Shown: positions 42,742 through 52,532, numbered from the stretch's first letter. The stretch: 64,000 nt of DNA from Pseudomonas sp. ICMP22404 (GCF_006227205.1 NZ_VCNG01000011.1:62001-126000), one strand, 5' to 3'. Made by a program: numbers and translations. Notes: generated from the letters alone by a model not told the origin.

Positions 42742-44643
42742 ATGGGTCATGCAAGTAGTCAGACGGCGGGTGCCGAGCATTCGGCAGCGAAGCCGCTGAG
42801 CATGCTGGTGGCGGCGGTCGGAGTGGTTTACGGCGACATCGGCACGAGCCCGTTGTACACCCTCAAAGAAGTGTTTACCGGCGGCTACGGCGTGGCGGTC
42901 AACCATGACGGGGTGCTGGGCATCCTGTCGCTGATCTTCTGGTCACTGATCTGGGTCGTATCGATCAAGTACATGATGTTCGTCCTGCGCGCCGACAACC
43001 AGGGCGAAGGCGGAATCATGGCACTCACCGCCCTGGCGCGGCGCGCGGCGGGGGAGCGGGCGCGGCTGCGTACGTTCCTGGTGATCTGCGGGCTGATCGG
43101 CGCCGCGCTGTTTTACGGCGACAGCATGATCACCCCGGCGATTTCCGTATTGTCGGCGATCGAGGGCCTCGGCCTGGCGTTCGAAGGCATCGACCACTGG
43201 GTGGTGCCGATATCGCTGGTGGTGCTGGTGGCGCTGTTTCTGATCCAGCGGCACGGCACGGCGCGGATCGGCATCCTGTTCGGCCCGATCATGGTGACCT
43301 GGTTCCTGGTGCTTGGTGCGCTCGGCATCTATGGCATCAGCCGGCAACCAGAGGTGTTGTTGGCCGTTAATCCCGCCTGGGCCGTGCGCTTCTTCGTGGT
43401 CCATCCGGGCATGGGCGTGGCGATCCTCGGCGCGGTGGTGTTGGCGCTGACCGGCGCCGAAGCGCTGTACGCCGACATGGGCCACTTTGGCCGTAAACCG
43501 ATCGCCCGTGCCTGGTTCCTGCTGGTGCTGCCGGCGTTGGTGCTCAATTATTTCGGCCAGGGGGCATTGCTGCTGGGCGACCCGGAAGCGGCGCGTAACC
43601 CGTTCTATCTGTTGGCGCCAAGCTGGGCGCTGATCCCGCTGGTGGGCTTGTCGACGTTGGCGACGGTGATCGCTTCGCAAGCAGTGATCTCCGGCGCGTT
43701 TTCCCTGACCCGCCAGGCGATCCAGCTGGGTTATATCCCGCGTATGTACATCCAGCACACCTCCAGCGCCGAACAGGGCCAGATCTACATCGGCGCGGTG
43801 AACTGGTCGCTGATGGTGGGTGTGGTGCTGCTCGTGCTGGGGTTCGAATCCTCCGGTGCGCTGGCGTCGGCCTACGGTGTGGCGGTGACTGGCACCATGC
43901 TGATGACCACCGTCCTGGTGTCAGCCGTGATGCTGTTGCTGTGGAAATGGCCGCCGCTGCTGGCGGTGCCGGTGCTGCTCGGCTTCCTCCTGGTGGATGG
44001 CCTGTACTTCGCCGCCAACGTGCCGAAAATCATTCAGGGCGGCGCATTCCCGGTCGTCGCCGGTATCGCCTTGTTCGTGTTGATGACCACCTGGAAACGC
44101 GGCAAGCAGTTGCTGGTGGAACGTCTCGACGAAGGTGCCTTGCCGCTGCCGATCTTCATCAGCAGCATCCGTGTGCAGCCGCCCCATCGCGTACAGGGCA
44201 CCGCGGTGTTCCTGACCGCGCGCTCCGACGCCGTGCCTCACGCGCTGTTGCACAACCTGCTGCACAATCAGGTATTGCACGAACAAGTCGTCCTGTTGAC
44301 GGTGGTGTACGAGGACATCCCACGGGTTCCGCCGCAGCGACGCTTCGAGGTCGATTCCTATGGCGAAGGCTTCTTCCGGGTGATCCTGCATTTCGGCTTC
44401 ACCGACGAGCCGGACGTGCCCCAGGCACTCAAGCTTTGTCATTTGGATGACCTGGACTTCAGCCCGATGCGCACCACCTACTTCCTCAGTCGCGAGACGG
44501 TCATTGCGTCCAAGCTCGAGGGCATGGCCCGCTGGCGCGAGTTGCTGTTCGCCTTCCTGCTGAAGAATGCCAATGGCAACCTGCGCTTCTTCAATCTGCC
44601 GGTGAACCGGGTGATCGAGTTGGGGACGCAAGTCGAGATGTAG
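42742..44643 (+). CDS. kup: Kup-family potassium transporter
   Basis: 633 residues, about 12 membrane helices, GVVYGDIGTSPLYTLKEVF at the front, typical of Kup. Low-affinity K+ uptake. Precedes the isocyanide operon with a strong terminator between. The 273-base divergent gap to rimO shows no other feature. Confidence 0.95.
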   Translation: MGHASSQTAGAEHSAAKPLSMLVAAVGVVYGDIGTSPLYTLKEVFTGGYGVAVNHDGVLGILSLIFWSLIWVVSIKYMMFVLRADNQGEGGIMALTALARRAAGERARLRTFLVICGLIGAALFYGDSMITPAISVLSAIEGLGLAFEGIDHWVVPISLVVLVALFLIQRHGTARIGILFGPIMVTWFLVLGALGIYGISRQPEVLLAVNPAWAVRFFVVHPGMGVAILGAVVLALTGAEALYADMGHFGRKPIARAWFLLVLPALVLNYFGQGALLLGDPEAARNPFYLLAPSWALIPLVGLSTLATVIASQAVISGAFSLTRQAIQLGYIPRMYIQHTSSAEQGQIYIGAVNWSLMVGVVLLVLGFESSGALASAYGVAVTGTMLMTTVLVSAVMLLLWKWPPLLAVPVLLGFLLVDGLYFAANVPKIIQGGAFPVVAGIALFVLMTTWKRGKQLLVERLDEGALPLPIFISSIRVQPPHRVQGTAVFLTARSDAVPHALLHNLLHNQVLHEQVVLLTVVYEDIPRVPPQRRFEVDSYGEGFFRVILHFGFTDEPDVPQALKLCHLDDLDFSPMRTTYFLSRETVIASKLEGMARWRELLFAFLLKNANGNLRFFNLPVNRVIELGTQVEM

Positions 44644-44660
44644 CATCGGAACGGTCAACC

Positions 44661-44698
44661 AAAAGCCCCCGTTGCCTTGCGGCAGCGGGGGCTTTTTT
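44661..44698 (+). terminator. kup terminator
   Basis: Stem AAAAGCCCCCG/CGGGGGCTTTT with an inner TGCC/GGCA pairing, then six T. Confidence 0.9.
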
Positions 44699-44723
44699 GC
44701 GGCATTTGTCCGGGTATTCCGTG

Positions 44724-44787
44724 ACAGGACTGTCCTGTGGTGCTTCGTAAAAATTTGACAAGTGTTTGCTTTTTGTAGGATTTTTAC
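44724..44787 (+). promoter_or_regulatory. Palindromes and candidate promoter before the isocyanide operon
   Basis: Perfect ACAGGAC-T-GTCCTGT at 44724-44738, then TTGACA at 44755-44760. The inverted repeat GTAAAAAT (44747-44754) / ATTTTTAC (44780-44787) brackets the -35 to -10 region; TAGGAT at 44776-44781 may be the -10, though its 15-base spacing is short. These look like operators for a regulator not encoded nearby. Confidence 0.6.
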
Positions 44788-44861
44788 CCGCCCGCAGATC
44801 AAGGAGTATCTGCCGGTGGCCAAGGATTTGGCTACCGTCACCATCAAACAAGGGATTGTCT

Positions 44862-45857
44862 ATGCAGGGTTCAACTACCGTTGCTCAACAGGTGGGCGGT
44901 CAGCGCGTGCACGAGCATCAGCCCGTCTCGTCCCAGAACATTGCCCACCAGATTCTCGAATGCCTGTTTCGCCGTCGCAGCCTCGCCCCCGGGGAAAGCG
45001 ACGAACTCTCTTTGCAGGTGCTGGAACCCCATCTGGCGAAAGTCATGCGGGCGGTCGAGAGCGGTCGCAAAGTTGAAATGGTCTTGCCGGCCTTTCCCGG
45101 AAAATCCCCCAGCCGCAAGAAGACCCTGAGTCACCTGCCTGATCTGGCTGAATTTCATGCCATCGACGAGCTCCATCGGCTGTGTGCGGAAATCCAGGCG
45201 ATCTACGCGCCGGGTGCGTTGATCCACATCTGCTCCGATGGTTATGTGTTTGCCGATCTGGTGCGTGTTCCCGATGCGGACGTCAAGGCGTATACGGACT
45301 CGATCCAGGACTACGCCGAGCAGCACTATGGCGGTATGTTCGCCCATTTCGACCTCAGAAATGCCTACCCTCAGCTCGACTGCCTGGACGCTATGCGCGA
45401 AGAAATGATGATCGAGCACGGTCAATCATTGATCCTGTTGCAACAGCGCTTCAAGGATGACCCGCACATGATGTTGATGTATTGCGGCATCCATCGCTTC
45501 CTGTCCGAGGACTACTCGGGGCTCGAGGCATTCGCTGGCATGAGCCTCAACGCGGTGAAGAAGATCGCCAAGCCGGCCTCGCAGCGGGTGATCCAGCGCA
45601 GCGAGGCCTGGAGCGCGTTGCTGCAGGCGCGCTATCCGGATTGCCTGCGCCTGTCGATCCACCCGCAACTGGCGGTGTCGACGAAAATCGGCATCCGCCT
45701 CGTGCCGACCAGTGACCTGTGGCGTACGCCCTGGCATTCGGTGGCAATCAAGCGGCGGGGTGTGGTCACGCTCGAAAAGCGCAGCAATGTCGACGAGCGT
45801 TTCCATCGACTGGTCTTTCGCAAGGGGCGTCCTTGTCACTACGCCAGTGCCCAATGA
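44862..45857 (+). CDS. Stand-alone isocyanide synthase, PvcA/Dit1 family
   Basis: 331 residues from ATG 44862, with an AAGGGA ribosome site. The block VLPAFPGKSPSRKK (residues 74-86) followed by HLPD and HICSDGYVFADL matches the PvcA/IsnA isocyanide synthase family, which turns an amino-acid amine into an isonitrile with a pentulose phosphate as carbon donor. Here Gly80 stands where many members, including the second synthase at 46601, have Cys or Phe. First gene of a three-gene operon; the product is unknown. Its stop overlaps the next start. Confidence 0.85.
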   Translation: MQGSTTVAQQVGGQRVHEHQPVSSQNIAHQILECLFRRRSLAPGESDELSLQVLEPHLAKVMRAVESGRKVEMVLPAFPGKSPSRKKTLSHLPDLAEFHAIDELHRLCAEIQAIYAPGALIHICSDGYVFADLVRVPDADVKAYTDSIQDYAEQHYGGMFAHFDLRNAYPQLDCLDAMREEMMIEHGQSLILLQQRFKDDPHMMLMYCGIHRFLSEDYSGLEAFAGMSLNAVKKIAKPASQRVIQRSEAWSALLQARYPDCLRLSIHPQLAVSTKIGIRLVPTSDLWRTPWHSVAIKRRGVVTLEKRSNVDERFHRLVFRKGRPCHYASAQ

Positions 45858-46573
45858 GGACGTCTCGGTTGCGGATCGATGCGGTGCTCTTCGATCTGGA
45901 CGGTACCCTGGTGGACACCTTGCCGGACATCACCTGGAGCCTGAACCAGGTATTGCTGGAGCACGGATGTCCGGCGCTGACCGCGGAAGCGGTGCGGGAC
46001 TATATCGGCGGCGGCACCACGGCGATGATCGAGGCGGTGGCGACGCAGTTTGGCATCGCCGATGCGGCCATGCTGCATCAACGTTATATAGCGATGTACC
46101 AAGATCATCTGGTGCAGTTTTCCAAACCTTTCAACGGTGTATTGGCAGTGCTCGAAGGCTGCCGAGCGCTACAGCTTCCGCTGGCGATCGTGACCAACAA
46201 AGCCGAGGTCATGGCCTGCCAGGTCGCTGATGCGCTGCTCGCGCACACGGCCTTCAAGGCGATCCTGGGGCATCGCGCCGGCCGGCCACTCAAACCCCAG
46301 CCGGGGGTGGCGTGGGAAGCCGCTCGGCGGTTGTCGGTCGAGCCCCGCCATTGCCTGTTCGTTGGTGACACCGAGATCGACCTGCAAACCGCCCGCGCTG
46401 CGGGTATGCCCTCGGCAATGGTCGCCTGGGGCTATGGCGCGGGGTGCACCTGGCAGGCCCAGGCCCCGGACTTCTACTGTGAACAGCCGGCCGGGCTGTT
46501 ACACATCCTCAAGCAACACCGTGGCGCCGCGCAGGCATTCACCGAGCGTGGCGATACCGTCAAATCCTGTTGA
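45854..46573 (+). CDS. HAD phosphatase (phosphoglycolate phosphatase-like) of the isocyanide operon
   Basis: 239 residues from ATG 45854, overlapping the synthase stop by ATGA. HAD motif I FDLDGT (Asp14, Asp16), motif with IVTNKAE, and FVGDTEIDLQTARAAGM as motif IV. Related to Gph. Its place between two isocyanide synthases suggests it removes phosphate from a pathway intermediate or by-product, since these synthases use ribulose 5-phosphate; that role is inference. Confidence 0.8.
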   Translation: MRTSRLRIDAVLFDLDGTLVDTLPDITWSLNQVLLEHGCPALTAEAVRDYIGGGTTAMIEAVATQFGIADAAMLHQRYIAMYQDHLVQFSKPFNGVLAVLEGCRALQLPLAIVTNKAEVMACQVADALLAHTAFKAILGHRAGRPLKPQPGVAWEAARRLSVEPRHCLFVGDTEIDLQTARAAGMPSAMVAWGYGAGCTWQAQAPDFYCEQPAGLLHILKQHRGAAQAFTERGDTVKSC

Positions 46574-46600
46574 TATACCCACTCTCAAGGAAGCTGTTCC

Positions 46601-48361
46601 ATGGAACATAGAGACGCCTGGATCACGGCCGTCAGCGATTTGCTGGCCGGTTACCTGTTCAAGGGCACGGATGATCGTTTCGAAACACAGGGCCGGGACC
46701 ATCTGGCGCACCGGCTGGGGCAATGCTTCGATCAGCGCCGTCCGGTACGCCTGATCCTGCCGGGCTTTCCCTGCAAATCCCCCAATGCCATCGACCAGAC
46801 CTTCGGCGTGCTGCCGGACTATGGCGAGTTCATGGCCATCGAGCGCCTCGATCAGATGGGCCAGGCGATTGCCGCGTTGCATGAGCCGGGGTGTGTGGTA
46901 TCGATCCTCAGCGATGGAACGACTTTCAACGACATCGTCGGGGTGACCGACGAGGTTCGTGCTACCTATAACCGGGCGCTGCGTGAACTGTGTACGACCC
47001 ACACGATTGAGTGGGTCAGCATGGAAGACTTGTTCCCGCAGGCACAAAGTGCCGAGTCGGTGCGCGCCAGCCTGGTCAAGCAGGCCCGGTTGCCCTGGAA
47101 AAACCTGGGAGACCTGATCGAGCAGAGCCGGCACGATGAAGCCCTCGGTAGGACCCATGACAATCTCTGCAGTCATCTCTACAACGACCTGCGCCTGTGC
47201 CGCGAGGACGGGCAGAGCGAGGACGAGTACCTGCAGCAGATCAACTACAAGGCCTACCAGATGATGCTGCGCGGGCAGGCCTTGAATGCGGCGGTGGATC
47301 GCTTCTTCCCCGATGACATTCGACTGTCGGTCCACCAATACAACAATGCCGGGCCCAAGTTTACCGTCGGGCTGGCCGAAGGGCTGAGCCGCGCCGACAG
47401 CCCCTGGCACGCCGTGCCGGTGTGCAACCTCGATGGGAGCCAGCACCTGCGGGCGCGGGCCCAGGTCGACCTTGACCAGCATGTGCTGGTCACTTGGCAG
47501 GGGCGGCCGTGGCTTTACCACCAGACAGAAGGTCCCCAGGCACAAGGCTTTGAGTTCGAGCTGCAAAAGCTCCCGCTCTTTGGCCTGGTGGTCCGGGATC
47601 CGTTGGGGTTGGGTTTCGAGCGGCTGTCCACGGGGCTGCTGGAGTCACTGGTGGAAACCTTCGGCTTTGTTTGCCTCAAGGGTTGTCATTTTGAGGACCA
47701 GGACAGTTTCGCCCGCAGTTGCGAACGCTTTGGCACGTTGTACGAATGGGCCTTTGGCGCCGTGCATGTGGTCAAGCCTGCGGACAAACCGCAGGGCGTG
47801 GTGCACTCGCTGGAGAAGACGCCTTTGCACTGGGACCTGAACATGCTGCCCGACAGCGATGCACAGGTGCAGCGCAACCCGAAATTCTGCGCCAGCAAGT
47901 TCATGTTGTATTGCAAGACGGCGCCGCTGCCGGGCGAAGGCCAGACCACTGTCGTCGACAGCCGGAACGTGCTGCGCAAGGTCGGGCAACGCGTCGCTCG
48001 GCAATGGCAGGCGGTGAACATCACCTACTACACCAAGATGACCTACTTCGGCGGTTCGCCGCGCATGTACAGTCTGGTGGATCGTCACCCCCGTAGCGGT
48101 GAACTCATCCTGCGTTACCAGGAGGGTACCGATTCGACGCTGCAGACCCTCAGCCAGTCCGTGCAGGATCATGACGAGGCGGCTCAACAAGCGTTGCTGG
48201 AGCAGGTCAACAGCCTGGTCTACGACCCGGAGTGCCTGATTGCCCATCCGTGGAGCGAAGGTGATCTGGTGCTGATCGACAACTATCGAACACTGCATGG
48301 GCGGCTGCCGATGTCGGCGGGGTCTGCTTCGCGGGAGTTGTGGCGGGTGCAGGTCTACTAA
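46601..48361 (+). CDS. Isocyanide synthase fused to a TauD/PvcB-type Fe(II)/2-oxoglutarate dioxygenase
   Basis: 586 residues. The N-terminal domain (about 1-300) is a second PvcA-like synthase with LILPGFPCKSPN (residues 51-62) and SILSDGTTFND. The C-terminal domain (about 315-586) is a TauD-like dioxygenase: the iron triad is His410, Asp412 (HWD) and His566 (TLHGR), with an Arg following for 2-oxoglutarate. In pvc and isn pathways the two activities are separate neighbouring genes (PvcA/PvcB), so one chain here does both steps. AAGGA precedes ATG. End lies before a bidirectional terminator. Confidence 0.87.
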   Translation: MEHRDAWITAVSDLLAGYLFKGTDDRFETQGRDHLAHRLGQCFDQRRPVRLILPGFPCKSPNAIDQTFGVLPDYGEFMAIERLDQMGQAIAALHEPGCVVSILSDGTTFNDIVGVTDEVRATYNRALRELCTTHTIEWVSMEDLFPQAQSAESVRASLVKQARLPWKNLGDLIEQSRHDEALGRTHDNLCSHLYNDLRLCREDGQSEDEYLQQINYKAYQMMLRGQALNAAVDRFFPDDIRLSVHQYNNAGPKFTVGLAEGLSRADSPWHAVPVCNLDGSQHLRARAQVDLDQHVLVTWQGRPWLYHQTEGPQAQGFEFELQKLPLFGLVVRDPLGLGFERLSTGLLESLVETFGFVCLKGCHFEDQDSFARSCERFGTLYEWAFGAVHVVKPADKPQGVVHSLEKTPLHWDLNMLPDSDAQVQRNPKFCASKFMLYCKTAPLPGEGQTTVVDSRNVLRKVGQRVARQWQAVNITYYTKMTYFGGSPRMYSLVDRHPRSGELILRYQEGTDSTLQTLSQSVQDHDEAAQQALLEQVNSLVYDPECLIAHPWSEGDLVLIDNYRTLHGRLPMSAGSASRELWRVQVY

Positions 48362-48373
48362 GACCAATCCCCT

Positions 48374-48400
48374 TGGTGGGGGCGAGCTGGCTCGCGAAGA
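48374..48400. repeat. Single degenerate REP-like element
   Basis: TGGGGGCGAGCTGGCTCGCG, a diverged single copy after the isocyanide operon. Confidence 0.7.
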
Positions 48401-48416
48401 CGCCAGCACCGCTACA

Positions 48417-48460
48417 ACAAAAAGCCCCTGCACGCTGCAAAGCGGCAGGGGCTTCTTGTT
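48417..48460. terminator. Bidirectional terminator of the isocyanide operon and the VirJ-like gene
   Basis: Stem AAGCCCCTGC/GCAGGGGCTT; convergent genes on both sides. Confidence 0.85.
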
Positions 48461-48474
48461 AAGCCAGCATCGGA

Positions 48475-49764
48475 TTACTGATCGGCAGGCTTGGGCTGGC
48501 GCTTGTTGATCTCATCGATCAGGCGCTTGGCCAGGGCCGGGTAGTTTTCGTCGAAGTGATGGCCGCCCGGCAGTTTGATGGCTTCCCCTACGGCGGTCTT
48601 GTCGGTGCAGCCGCTTTCGTCGGCTTCTTCACCGCCGTAGATGCACACCACTTTCTCGGCCGGCAACTTGGCCATTTCCGGGCCGGTGGCGGCTTCGGTA
48701 CCGGCGTTGCCGAGCCAGCCTTCGACTTCGATCTCGAAGCTGCCGGTGCGGGCGAAGGCCAGCAGGATGATTGCGTCGATCCGCTGCTGTTCGGTGGCCG
48801 GCAAGCGGTTGTAGATCGCCGGCAACACATCGGCACCGAAGGAATAGCCGGTCAGGATGAAGCGTTTGGTGCCCCAGACCTGGCGGTAGTGCTGCATCAG
48901 TTCGGCAAGGTCCACCGCGCTCTGCTCCGGACTCTTGTGCTGCCAGTAGTAGCGCAGGGTGTCGATGCCAACCACCGGGTAGCCGATCTTGGCCATTTCA
49001 TCAGCTACGTCGCGGTCCAGGTCACGCCAGCCGCCATCGCCGGAGAGGAACAGGGTCACGGTATCCCGGGCCTGGCTCGCAGGCACCTCGACCACTGGAA
49101 TGGCCAGACCACCCTTGGCCTTGTCGGTGCCGACGAGAATCTTGCGCAGTTCGTTGTTCAGCACCTGCGGCAGGTTGATGTCATAGTCGCTGATGCTGGT
49201 TTCGGCATTCTTCTGATCCCTTACGAACGCGGCGCTGGTGTCGTCGGGGTTGTCGTTCCAGGCGACCAGCCAGTGACCGTGGGCCGCCGTTTTGGGCAAC
49301 AGGTGCGTGCAGCCGGGTTTCTCCAGGGCCAGGTCCACCGAAATGGCCTTGACCTTGTCATCCTTCTGTTCGGCCAGCCAACGCCACGCGAGCACGGCGC
49401 CCGGGCCAATACCGCTGACCAGTGTCGCCGGTCCTTGCAGCTCTCTCAGGCCCGCTTGCAAAGCGCGACCCTGCAGCATGCAGTCCTTGGGCAGGATCAC
49501 CTGAACGATCTGTGCCGAGCCGGCGCGGCTGAGGGTCGTCAATTGGGTGTCGCTGAGCTTCTGGTCTTCATTGACCGCCACCAGCACCTGGGCGCGAGGC
49601 TTGGTGCCAGGAATGACGCGGGTCATCGGCGCGCCGTCGGTGGGGGTCAGTTGTTCAAGGGTGGGTTGCGGGGCCGGGCGGTTCCAATACCAATAACCGC
49701 CACCGAGAATCACCGCCAGCACCAACAGGGCGGCCACTACGTATCGCCAGGAGCGTTGCATCAT
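48475..49764 (-). CDS. AcvB/VirJ-like hydrolase
   Basis: 429 residues, one N-terminal membrane anchor (MQRSWRYVVAALLVLAVIL). Alpha/beta-hydrolase fold with nucleophile Ser308 (GYSFGAD) and a histidine near residue 406 (GGHHFDE). By analogy with PA0919 and AtvA, the partner of MprF, it hydrolyses aminoacyl-phosphatidylglycerol in the periplasm. Start overlaps the mprF stop, so the two are one operon. Confidence 0.82.
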   Translation of the reverse strand: MMQRSWRYVVAALLVLAVILGGGYWYWNRPAPQPTLEQLTPTDGAPMTRVIPGTKPRAQVLVAVNEDQKLSDTQLTTLSRAGSAQIVQVILPKDCMLQGRALQAGLRELQGPATLVSGIGPGAVLAWRWLAEQKDDKVKAISVDLALEKPGCTHLLPKTAAHGHWLVAWNDNPDDTSAAFVRDQKNAETSISDYDINLPQVLNNELRKILVGTDKAKGGLAIPVVEVPASQARDTVTLFLSGDGGWRDLDRDVADEMAKIGYPVVGIDTLRYYWQHKSPEQSAVDLAELMQHYRQVWGTKRFILTGYSFGADVLPAIYNRLPATEQQRIDAIILLAFARTGSFEIEVEGWLGNAGTEAATGPEMAKLPAEKVVCIYGGEEADESGCTDKTAVGEAIKLPGGHHFDENYPALAKRLIDEINKRQPKPADQ

Positions 49765-52406
49765 CAGCGTTTCACCAGTCCAGTCAGGCCGCCTGCAATC
49801 AAGGCGGCAGTATCGGCCAGCGCCACCAGCGGATCGAGTCCGGCGGGCACGGCCATGTAACGAGGTTCCCAGTCAGGCTGGAATTTGTCTTTGAAACGGC
49901 GCAGCCCCTGGAAGTTGTAGAGCTGCTCGCCGCGGCGAAACACCATCGAACCCAGGCGCTGGGTCAATGGCGCACCGCGACGCGGTTGCAGGCCCGAAAG
50001 CGGGACCATGCCAAGGCTGAAGCGGGCGTAATCATGGTTCTTATAATGCTGGATCAAGCCGACCATCATGAACTCCATGGTCAGCTTCGGTGCCTCGGGG
50101 TGGGCACGCATCAGGTCCAGGCTGGCCAGCTCATGGCTGTGGGTTTCCAGCAGGTTGGCGAACGCCACGGGACGGCCTTCGAAGCGAATCACGGCGATGC
50201 GGAAATGCTTGAGGTAGTCGTCGCTGAAGCGACCCAGGGAAAAGCCTTTCTCGCGTACGTTCTTGCCGGTCAGCCAGGCATCGGAGATGACCTTGAGCTC
50301 ATCCATTGGCGCGTGCCCGGGTTCATGGATCTCCAGCGACAGCCCGTCCCGGGTGCCGCGGTTCCAGGTGTAGCGCAGGTCCTTCATCTCCTTGCCCTTG
50401 GCCTCGAGGTCGAAACGCTTGAGGTCGACCCGGGCTTCCTCACCCAGCTTGATCGCCGTCAGGCCGATATCCATGTAGTACGGCAGGTTCTCGGCACGCA
50501 CCTGGTAGAACACCGGGCGGGCGTGGTGGATGTCGCACAGGTCGCGGAACTGCCAGATCATCTCGGCCCGTTGCTGGGTAGGGCCGATCGGGTCATACAA
50601 GGCCACCAGGCTGCGACCACGGCGGGCGTACATCAGGAACGCCTCGTCGTTGGGGTGGAACAGCAACGCCTTGTCACCGGTCAGGGCCAGGCCGCCGTCA
50701 GGCTGCGAAGACGCCATGAGGATCGTCCTGGCCCGCTCCAGTTCTTCTGCCGTGGGCAGATGGATCACCGGTCGCGCGGTGCGCAACAGCCAGGTCAGGG
50801 ACACCACCACCAGCAGCACGGCAGCCCCCAGCAGCGAGCGCAGGCCACGGGGAGCGTCGGCATCGAGGGTGAACTGCCACCACAGCTGATGGCTGTAGGG
50901 CACGTCCTGGTAGGCAAACAGCAGCAGCCAGATCGAGGCACCAAGCACGCAGAGACTGGCGATCAGGAACAGCGGGGAAAAAGGCAGTTCGGTCAGGCGA
51001 CTCGGACGGTAGAAGGAGCGCCGGAAGACTGCCAGCAGGGCCGCCGTCGAGGTCAGCAGCGTGGCTTCCTCCCAGTCGAAACCCTTGAGCAGCGAGAGCA
51101 GGGCGCCTACCAGCAGCAAGACGGTGGTCAGCATCCAGGCCGCCGACAGGCGACGGCGCAAGCCCTGGGCGAGCAACAGGCACAACACGCCCACCAGGCT
51201 GGCGCCGAAGTGCGAGGCGTCCACCAACCGATGGGGAATCAGGAAACCGATGTGCTCCAAGCGTGTATCGATCTCCGGGGTCACGCCGGAAAACAGCAGC
51301 ACCACGCCGGACAGGAACACCAGTACCGCCAGGATCGGCGCCGCGAAGCCTGATGCCGCCCGCAGGGTCTGGCGTGTCTGGAACAGTCGCTGGGCCTCGT
51401 TGATCAACAGCAGCACGCAGGCCACCAGCATCGGCAGCAGCACGTAGATCAAGCGATACAGCAGCAGGGCGGCGGCCAGTGGCGCGGCGCCCAGTTTGTC
51501 GGCAAAGGCCGCCAGCAGGATCGCTTCGAACACCCCGACGCCGCCAGGTACATGGCTGAGCACGCCAGCGGCCAGCGCCAGCAGGTAGACCAGCAGGAAC
51601 GCGCCGAATGGCGGCGTCTCGGGCAGCAACAGATACAGCACCGTGGCGGCTGCCGCGACATCCAGCGCCGTGATGATCAGTTGCAGGAAGGTCAAGCGTC
51701 GGCTCGGCAGGCGCAGGGTGCGACGTCCGGCCTTGACCAGGAGGGCATCCCGATGAGGTTGCTCCGGCAAGCGTCGACGGTAGATGCCGATGGCCAGTAC
51801 GCTCATGAGCAACAGCACCGCCAGGGAGACCGCCGCCAGCAAGGACACGGGCAGGTGCAGCGCGGCGGATGCGGCAGGCAGGTTGCTGAGGGTGGCCAGG
51901 GCGGCCAGTGGCGGTAGCGCGCAGCCCAGAGACAGACTGGCGAACAACGTCATGTGGGCGACGTCCGCAGCGCCGAGGCCATGGCGAGCATACAGGCGAT
52001 AGCGAACCGATCCGCCTGACAGCAGCGACAGCCCAATGGCATTGCCAATGGCAAACGCGGTGAACCCGCCCAGGACCAGGGTCTGTGGCGGCAACGTCAC
52101 GCCGGCATAGCGGCTCGCCGACCATTCGTAGCCCAGCAGAATGATGAAGCCGGCCACCGTGGCGGCGACCGCACCGAGCAGGGCAGGCCGGGGCACGTCG
52201 AGAATCGAGTCGTGCAGTGCGTAAAGATCGAGTTCACTCAGAAGATGGCGACAGGCAACCAATGCAATCGCAAACAGCAATAGCGTGATGGCAAGGCCGA
52301 TGGGTTGACGGTACTGGCTGATCCGGTCCAGCCAGCGCAGTCGTTCGGCCTTGATCGGTTGTGTCGCGGTAACAGTGTCCTGCGGGTCAGAATTTGCGCG
52401 CATCAA
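49764..52406 (-). CDS. mprF: MprF-like aminoacyl-phosphatidylglycerol synthase/flippase
   Basis: 880 residues. The first half has about 14 membrane helices (flippase), and the second half (about 550-870) is the cytosolic DUF2156 synthase. It transfers an amino acid from tRNA to phosphatidylglycerol, raising resistance to cationic peptides; PA0920 in P. aeruginosa makes alanyl-PG, but the substrate here cannot be told. Overlaps and is likely co-transcribed with the VirJ-like gene. Confidence 0.92.
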   Translation of the reverse strand: MMRANSDPQDTVTATQPIKAERLRWLDRISQYRQPIGLAITLLLFAIALVACRHLLSELDLYALHDSILDVPRPALLGAVAATVAGFIILLGYEWSASRYAGVTLPPQTLVLGGFTAFAIGNAIGLSLLSGGSVRYRLYARHGLGAADVAHMTLFASLSLGCALPPLAALATLSNLPAASAALHLPVSLLAAVSLAVLLLMSVLAIGIYRRRLPEQPHRDALLVKAGRRTLRLPSRRLTFLQLIITALDVAAAATVLYLLLPETPPFGAFLLVYLLALAAGVLSHVPGGVGVFEAILLAAFADKLGAAPLAAALLLYRLIYVLLPMLVACVLLLINEAQRLFQTRQTLRAASGFAAPILAVLVFLSGVVLLFSGVTPEIDTRLEHIGFLIPHRLVDASHFGASLVGVLCLLLAQGLRRRLSAAWMLTTVLLLVGALLSLLKGFDWEEATLLTSTAALLAVFRRSFYRPSRLTELPFSPLFLIASLCVLGASIWLLLFAYQDVPYSHQLWWQFTLDADAPRGLRSLLGAAVLLVVVSLTWLLRTARPVIHLPTAEELERARTILMASSQPDGGLALTGDKALLFHPNDEAFLMYARRGRSLVALYDPIGPTQQRAEMIWQFRDLCDIHHARPVFYQVRAENLPYYMDIGLTAIKLGEEARVDLKRFDLEAKGKEMKDLRYTWNRGTRDGLSLEIHEPGHAPMDELKVISDAWLTGKNVREKGFSLGRFSDDYLKHFRIAVIRFEGRPVAFANLLETHSHELASLDLMRAHPEAPKLTMEFMMVGLIQHYKNHDYARFSLGMVPLSGLQPRRGAPLTQRLGSMVFRRGEQLYNFQGLRRFKDKFQPDWEPRYMAVPAGLDPLVALADTAALIAGGLTGLVKR

Positions 52407-52532
52407 TCACCTCTTGAGCTATGCGCGACAGGATGGGGGTATCCAGCCAAGTTACCAATCCCTTCGGCAGAAAATAATTACAAAACTTTTGTAATGAGGC
52501 CGATTGTAGACAAGCCAAAAAATAACAGGCAC

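Noticed and set aside
49986..51353. 455-residue plus-strand frame rich in Gln and His
   Set aside because: Antisense of mprF; no ribosome site or recognisable domain.
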